A stretch of DNA of 64,000 nucleotides. Origin: Castellaniella denitrificans. GTDB taxonomy: Bacteria; Pseudomonadota; Gammaproteobacteria; Burkholderiales; Burkholderiaceae_B. Position 1 is the first letter of the stretch; the number at the start of each line of letters is the position of its first letter. Of this stretch, positions 60,094 through 64,000 are shown one piece after another. The notes beneath the pieces are model-generated. The model saw nothing but the letters and a program-made list of their open reading frames with translations, had not been told where the DNA came from and searched no databases. The stretch is from NCBI RefSeq assembly GCF_027214045.1, contig NZ_JAPWHE010000006.1, forward strand, positions 1 through 64,000, in the 5' to 3' direction. Made by a program: the position numbers and the translations under genes.

Positions 60094-61146
60094 CTACTGG
60101 TTCAGGCCGGCGCGATCGACCAGTTCGCTGGCCTGCTTGCGGTGGCGCGCAATCTCGGTCAGCGGCAGGGTGTCGATCGTGAGGGGGCCGAAGCTGGCCA
60201 CGGTCGGGTCAAGCGTCACGCCCGCCCTGACGGGGTATTCGTAGTTGGCTCGCGCGTAGAGGCTCTGGGCTTTGTCCGATACCAGATATTCCAGCAACTG
60301 GACGGCCTCGGCGCGGTGCGGCGCGTGACGCGCCACGGCGGCTCCCGACACGTTGACGTGGGTGCCTGGCGCGTTCTTGAACGTGGGCCGAATGACGCGG
60401 ATGGCATCGCCCCACCGGCGGGCATCGCTGCCTTCGGCGGCGTTCTTCATGTGGCCTGCGTAGTAAGCGTTGGCGATGCCGATGTCGCAAATGCCGCCCA
60501 GGATGTCGCGCGCCACATCCCGGTCGCCGCCGGTGGCGGGCCGTGCCAGGTTGGCTTTCACGCCGCGCAGCCATTGTTCGGCCGCCTCGGCACCGTCGTG
60601 GGCGATCAGGGCGGCGATGAGCGCGGTGTTGTAAGGATGCTGGCCGGAACGGATGCAGACTTTCCCTTTCCAGCGCGGGTCGGCCAGTTCTTCATAGTGG
60701 AAAGACTGGATGTCCAGGTCTTTGGCGACGTAGGCCACCCGGTCACGCAGCGACAGGGCGAACCACTGGCCATCGGCCGCGCGCAGGTTGGCGGGAATGG
60801 CGGTCCGCAGCGCGGCGGAGTCGACCGGCTGGGTGACTTCGCCGTCCACCAGGTCCAGCAGGTTGCCGATATCCACCGTCATCAACACATCGGCCGGCGA
60901 TTGCGCCCCCTCGGCGCGCACCCGTTCGAGCAGGCCATCCTTGACGAAGACCGTATTGACCTTGACGCCGGTATCCTGCGTGAAGGCGGTGAGTAGCGGT
61001 TCGACGAGCCTGGGTTCGCGGGTGGTGTACAGATTGACTTCCGTCGCCAGGACGGGCCCGGCCGTCAGCGACATGGCGGCGGCCAGCAGGGACAGGCGTC
61101 GGGCGAAGGACGGGGCGCGGAAGCGGATCGGCATGACGGTGCTCAT
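60094..61146 (-). CDS. fbpA: Periplasmic ferric iron-binding protein (FbpA-like)
   Basis: This 350-residue protein has a signal peptide ending around AGPVLA and the FbpA/AfuA fold: VNLYTTREPRLVEPLLTAF, SPADVLMTVDIGNL, YEELADPRWKGKVCIRSG, GICDIGIANAYYAGHM (paired tyrosines that bind iron) and NVSGAAVARHAPHR. It delivers ferric iron to FbpB. I chose the ATG at 61146 because it gives a plausible signal peptide; 61134 is nearly as good, while the frame open to 61191 would cover the Fur box. It is the first gene of the iron operon. Confidence 0.9.
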   Translation of the reverse strand: MSTVMPIRFRAPSFARRLSLLAAAMSLTAGPVLATEVNLYTTREPRLVEPLLTAFTQDTGVKVNTVFVKDGLLERVRAEGAQSPADVLMTVDIGNLLDLVDGEVTQPVDSAALRTAIPANLRAADGQWFALSLRDRVAYVAKDLDIQSFHYEELADPRWKGKVCIRSGQHPYNTALIAALIAHDGAEAAEQWLRGVKANLARPATGGDRDVARDILGGICDIGIANAYYAGHMKNAAEGSDARRWGDAIRVIRPTFKNAPGTHVNVSGAAVARHAPHRAEAVQLLEYLVSDKAQSLYARANYEYPVRAGVTLDPTVASFGPLTIDTLPLTEIARHRKQASELVDRAGLNQ

Positions 61147-61162
61147 AGCAATAAATGAAAAA

Positions 61163-61177
61163 TGAGAATGGTTCTCA
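61163..61177 (-). promoter_or_regulatory. Fur box upstream of the iron operon
   Basis: TGAGAATGGTTCTCA is a near-perfect palindrome within AAATGAGAATGGTTCTCAAAA and fits the 7-1-7 Fur consensus TGATAAT-N-ATTATCA in most positions. It lies 17 bases before the preferred fbpA start, a location for iron-dependent repression. This strongly supports that the operon is Fur-regulated. Confidence 0.8.
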
Positions 61178-61203
61178 AAATGGATTAGCAATTTATCACC
61201 GCA

Positions 61204-61235
61204 TTCAGCTTAAAGCAAGCTGAACGGGCTAAAAT
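61204..61235 (+). promoter_or_regulatory. Palindromic operator and possible -10 element before fpr
   Basis: TTCAGCTT-AAAGC-AAGCTGAA (61204-61224) is a perfect inverted repeat with eight-base arms, directly followed by a -10-like TAAAAT (61230-61235). The palindrome covers the -35 zone, the usual place for a LysR- or MarR-type regulator. Transcription would run toward fpr, leaving a leader of about 155 bases. In Pseudomonas fpr is controlled by FinR; a comparable regulator is inferred. Confidence 0.45.
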
Positions 61236-61394
61236 GCGTCGCGATCCAGGAGCCGCCGGGTTTCGCGCCTCAGCCTTGCGCGAAATCAAGAAACGCTCCT
61301 CGACACGCGGGGATCCGTCTTGCGTTTCCCGGCCATCGCCGTACCATCTCTTTCATAGACATTCATTCTCGAATCCTGGAGTCCGACCTTCGTC

Positions 61395-62171
61395 ATGGCC
61401 GCTTTCAATTCCGAGCAAGTCCTCAGTGTGCGCCACTGGAACGACACGCTGTTTTCCTTCAAGACCACCCGCGACCCCGGCCTGCGCTTCCACAATGGCC
61501 ATTTCGTGATGCTGGGCCTGGAGGTCGAGGGCAAGCCGTTGATGCGTGCGTACAGCATCGCCAGCGCCAACCACGAGGACAACCTGGAGTTCTTCAGCAT
61601 CAAGGTGCCGAACGGCCCGCTCACCTCGCGCCTGCAGCACCTGAAGCCGGGCGACGCCGTGCTGGTCAGCCGCAAGCCGGTCGGCACGCTGGTGGCCGAC
61701 GACCTGAGGCCGGGCCGCCACCTGTACCTGTTCGCCACCGGCACGGGGCTGGCGCCGTTCCTCAGCATCATCAAGGATCCGGAGGTCTACGACCGTTTCG
61801 AAAAAATCGTCCTGATGCACGGTGTGCGCTTCGTCAGCGAACTCGCCTACGCCGACTACATCCGCCGCGAGTTGCCGCAGGACGAATACCTGGGCGAAAT
61901 GGTGCGCGACAAGCTGATCTACTATCCCACGGTGACGCGCGAACCTTATGAACACCAGGGCCGGCTGACGACGCTGGTCGAAAGCGGCAAGTTGTTTGAC
62001 GATATCGGTCTGCCGCCCTTGGATCCGGCCGTCGATCGCGCCATGATCTGCGGCAGCCCGGCCATGCTGACCGACATCCGCGCCATGCTGGACGCCCGGG
62101 GCTTCGTCGTTTCGCCGGGGGTCGGCGAACCGGGCGATTATGTCTACGAGCGTGCCTTCGCCGAAAAATGA
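61395..62171 (+). CDS. fpr: Ferredoxin-NADP+ reductase
   Basis: This 258-residue flavoenzyme exchanges electrons between NADPH and ferredoxin or flavodoxin, important under oxidative stress and for iron-sulfur and biotin metabolism. The FAD-binding motif is MRAYSIASANHED, the NADP motif FATGTGLAPFLSII, MICGSPAMLTDI is the nicotinamide site, and the C-terminus YVYERAFAEK is the signature of bacterial subclass I enzymes. It follows a long leader with a palindromic operator and is terminated by a small hairpin. Confidence 0.95.
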   Translation: MAAFNSEQVLSVRHWNDTLFSFKTTRDPGLRFHNGHFVMLGLEVEGKPLMRAYSIASANHEDNLEFFSIKVPNGPLTSRLQHLKPGDAVLVSRKPVGTLVADDLRPGRHLYLFATGTGLAPFLSIIKDPEVYDRFEKIVLMHGVRFVSELAYADYIRRELPQDEYLGEMVRDKLIYYPTVTREPYEHQGRLTTLVESGKLFDDIGLPPLDPAVDRAMICGSPAMLTDIRAMLDARGFVVSPGVGEPGDYVYERAFAEK

Positions 62172-62182
62172 GCCTGGCGCGG

Positions 62183-62204
62183 AGCCGCCCCGGCTTTTAT
62201 TTTT
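62183..62204 (+). terminator. Rho-independent terminator after fpr
   Basis: AGCCG and CGGCT form a five-base-pair GC-rich stem with a CCC loop (62183-62195), followed by TTTATTTTT. It lies 11 bases after the fpr stop and separates it from ridA. Confidence 0.75.
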
Positions 62205-62257
62205 CGCTATTGATCGGTACACTCTGATAGTCTTTTAACCATTACCGAGTGTCCACC

Positions 62258-62644
62258 ATGAGCAAGGCAATCATCCATACCGATGCCGCCCCGGCCGCCG
62301 TCGGCCCGTATTCCCAGGCGGTCAGCGCGCCGGCCGGCAAACTGGTCTTCCTGTCGGGCCAGATCGGGCTGGAACCCGGCACGGGCGAACTGGTGTCGGA
62401 AAACTTCGAAGGCCAGGTCCGCCAGTCTTTCGCCAATATGCAGGCCGTCATCGAGGCGGCCGGCGGCACGCTGAGCGATATCGTCAAGCTGACCCTGTTC
62501 CTGACGGACCTCAGCAAGTTCGCCAGCGCCAACGCCATCATGGCGGAAATCATTCCGCAACCCTACCCGGCGCGTTCGACCCTGGGGGTCGCCAGTCTGC
62601 CCAAGGGCGCTCAATTCGAAGTCGAAGCCATTCTGGCGCTCTGA
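62258..62644 (+). CDS. ridA: RidA family reactive-intermediate deaminase
   Basis: RidA hydrolyses reactive 2-aminoacrylate and other imines released by PLP enzymes. The 128-residue protein is full length, with AAPAAVGPYSQAVSA, FLSGQIGLEPGTGEL, NMQAVIEAAGGTLSDIVKLT and the substrate-binding Arg in YPARSTLGVASLPKGA, the expected family pattern. The ATG at 62258 matches the family start; a GTG nine bases earlier is in frame. It lies directly upstream of recG, 30 bases apart, and the two may be co-transcribed. Confidence 0.95.
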   Translation: MSKAIIHTDAAPAAVGPYSQAVSAPAGKLVFLSGQIGLEPGTGELVSENFEGQVRQSFANMQAVIEAAGGTLSDIVKLTLFLTDLSKFASANAIMAEIIPQPYPARSTLGVASLPKGAQFEVEAILAL

Positions 62645-62674
62645 CATCCGCCGCCGTCCGCCGGGACACGCACC

Positions 62675-64000
62675 GTGAATTCGGCTGAAAAGCCGCGCCG
62701 GGCCGTGACCGGCGCCCGAAAGCCGGCAGGCGTGCCGCAAGCACGCCTGTTCGAACGCCTGGGCCTGCGCACGGCCGCCGATTTCGCGACGCACCTGCCG
62801 CTGCGCTACGAGGACGAGACCCGCATCACACCCATTGGCGATGCCCGACCCGGCGTTCACGCGCTGTTCGAAGGCGAGATTGCCGACAGCGAAATCCGCT
62901 TCGGTCCCCGGCGGACGCTGCAGGCCACGCTGACCGACGATTCCGGCCGCCTGGGCCTGCGCTGGCTGCACGTCTACCCGGGGCAGCAGGCCCGTCTGCA
63001 TGCCGGTCGCCGGATCCGTGCACGGGGCGAAGTCCGGGCGGGTTTTCATGGCCTGGAAATCGTGCATCCGCTGGTGACGGAGCCGGACAAGCCGCTGCCC
63101 GACACCCTGACGCCCGTCTACCCCACGACCCAGGGCCTGTCCCAGTCCGCTCTGCGCAAGGCCATCGCCCGCTCCCTGGACGAAGCCGACCTGGGCGATA
63201 CCTTGCCGTCCGCCGTGCGCGAAGCCTACGGGCTCGCCGATTTCGAGCCATCCCTGCGTCTGCTGCACAATCCGGGGCCGGATATTTCCCTGGACTCGCT
63301 GGCCCGGCACAGTCATCCCGCCTGGCGGCGCATCAAGTTCGATGAGTTGCTGGCGCAGCAACTGGCCCTGGCCGATGCCCGGGCCGCACGCCGCGCTCAG
63401 TCCGCGCGCAGTCTGCGGGGGGATGGCGGCCTGACGGGCCGCCTGCTGGCCGGCCTGCCGTTCGCGCCCACCGGCGCCCAGTCCCGCGCCGCGGCGCAGA
63501 TCGGCGAGGACCTGGCGCGCACGCACCCCATGCATCGTCTGTTGCAGGGCGATGTGGGCAGCGGCAAGACGCTGGTGGCGGCGCTCGCGGCCGCCCAGGC
63601 CATCGAGGCCGGCGCCCAGGTCGCCGTGATGGCGCCCACGGAAATCCTGGCGGAGCAGCTCTGGCGCAAGCTGTCCGATTGGCTGGGGCCGCTGGGTGTG
63701 GCGCCGGTCTGGCTGGCTGGCGGCCTGCCGGCCGCCGAGCGTCGCCAGGCCCTGCGGGCCATGGCGTCCGGCGAGGCCCGGCTGGCGGTCGGTACCCAGG
63801 CCCTGATCCAGGACAAGGTGGAATTCGAATCGCTGGGACTGGTGATCAGCGACGAGCAACACCGTTTCGGCGTCGGGCAGCGCCTGGCACTGAATCTCAA
63901 GGGCGACCGGGCCCGGTTCCGCCCGCACCAGCTCAGCATGAGCGCCACACCCATTCCGCGCACCCTGGCGATGGCCTTTTTTGCCGACATGGACGTCTCG
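62675..64000 (+). CDS. recG: ATP-dependent DNA helicase RecG (partial, 5' part)
   Basis: The frame from a GTG at 62675 stays open for exactly 442 codons to the window end. It starts with the RecG wedge domain (RLFERLGLRTAADFATHLPL, RYEDETRI, TLTDDSGRLGLRWL) and continues into helicase domain 1 with Walker A LLQGDVGSGKT, APTEILAEQLW, DEQHRFGVGQR and MSATPIPRTL. About 250 residues including the second RecA domain lie beyond the window. RecG regresses stalled forks and processes R-loops. The short basic N-terminal tail VNSAEKPRRAVTGARKP is specific to this group. The GTG start is inferred from the conserved region. Confidence 0.93.
   Translation, partial: MNSAEKPRRAVTGARKPAGVPQARLFERLGLRTAADFATHLPLRYEDETRITPIGDARPGVHALFEGEIADSEIRFGPRRTLQATLTDDSGRLGLRWLHVYPGQQARLHAGRRIRARGEVRAGFHGLEIVHPLVTEPDKPLPDTLTPVYPTTQGLSQSALRKAIARSLDEADLGDTLPSAVREAYGLADFEPSLRLLHNPGPDISLDSLARHSHPAWRRIKFDELLAQQLALADARAARRAQSARSLRGDGGLTGRLLAGLPFAPTGAQSRAAAQIGEDLARTHPMHRLLQGDVGSGKTLVAALAAAQAIEAGAQVAVMAPTEILAEQLWRKLSDWLGPLGVAPVWLAGGLPAAERRQALRAMASGEARLAVGTQALIQDKVEFESLGLVISDEQHRFGVGQRLALNLKGDRARFRPHQLSMSATPIPRTLAMAFFADMDVS

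Noticed and set aside
1-64000. tRNA, rRNA, CRISPR arrays and complete insertion sequences
   Set aside because: None was recognised by eye on either strand. A tRNA or CRISPR search program would be decisive; a positive hit would overturn this.

Overview
The window is a stretch of bacterial chromosome with high GC in most places. It looks like a flagellated, respiring betaproteobacterium of the order Burkholderiales, probably family Alcaligenaceae (Bordetella/Castellaniella-like). This rests on the flagellin sequence, the yicC / rph-rdgB-hemW block, fabA-fabB, and glnA with sigma-54-type control next to ntrBC. The genus is an inference. No rRNA, tRNA, CRISPR array or complete insertion sequence was recognised by eye.

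Layout. 1-2.8 kb: a possible transposase tail at the window edge, a VOC-fold protein, a GNAT acetyltransferase and a HipBA toxin-antitoxin pair. 2.8-7 kb (minus strand): a light/DNA-repair cluster with a class I photolyase, a 52-residue DUF2256 zinc-ribbon protein, the 37-codon stump of a further photolyase/cryptochrome, an iron-sulfur photolyase (FeS-BCP/PhrB class) and a short-chain dehydrogenase. 7-15.7 kb: YnfA, DbpA helicase, a thioesterase, a LOG-family protein, a beta-CASP nuclease, and a Cache-GAF-HD-GYP c-di-GMP phosphodiesterase coupled to a cysteine-less SUOX-fold protein.

15.8-31.2 kb is the most distinctive part. An overlapping run makes a CDP-linked branched 6-deoxysugar (rfbF, rfbG, an rfbC-like epimerase, a C-methyltransferase). 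It continues into an FkbM methyltransferase, an NAD-dependent epimerase/reductase and a hexapeptide acyltransferase, then a 2255-residue glycosyltransferase built from an AT-rich N-terminal domain plus two copies of a three-domain module. Flagellin fliC follows directly, with its own sigma-28-like promoter and a terminator, and then another glycosyltransferase. I read the whole as a probable flagellin glycosylation island.

31.2-45.3 kb: YchJ, an amino-acid ABC transporter lacking its ATPase, KtrAB potassium uptake, an unusual OYE-family protein, a YqeY-like protein, a TANGO2-like protein, a chemoreceptor coupled to an FlhE-like gene, fabA-fabB and two MFS exporters. 45.4-49.3 kb: a urea-transporter-family protein, then a nitric oxide reductase operon whose cytochrome subunit is a di-heme NorC/COX2-type fusion. 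49.8-57.7 kb: yicC, rph-rdgB-hemW and the nitrogen-control block glnA-ntrB-ntrC, with NtrC-like and sigma-54-type sites before glnA. 57.6-64 kb: a Fur-box-preceded ferric iron ABC transporter (fbpABC-like), ferredoxin-NADP reductase, RidA, and the first 442 codons of recG running off the end.
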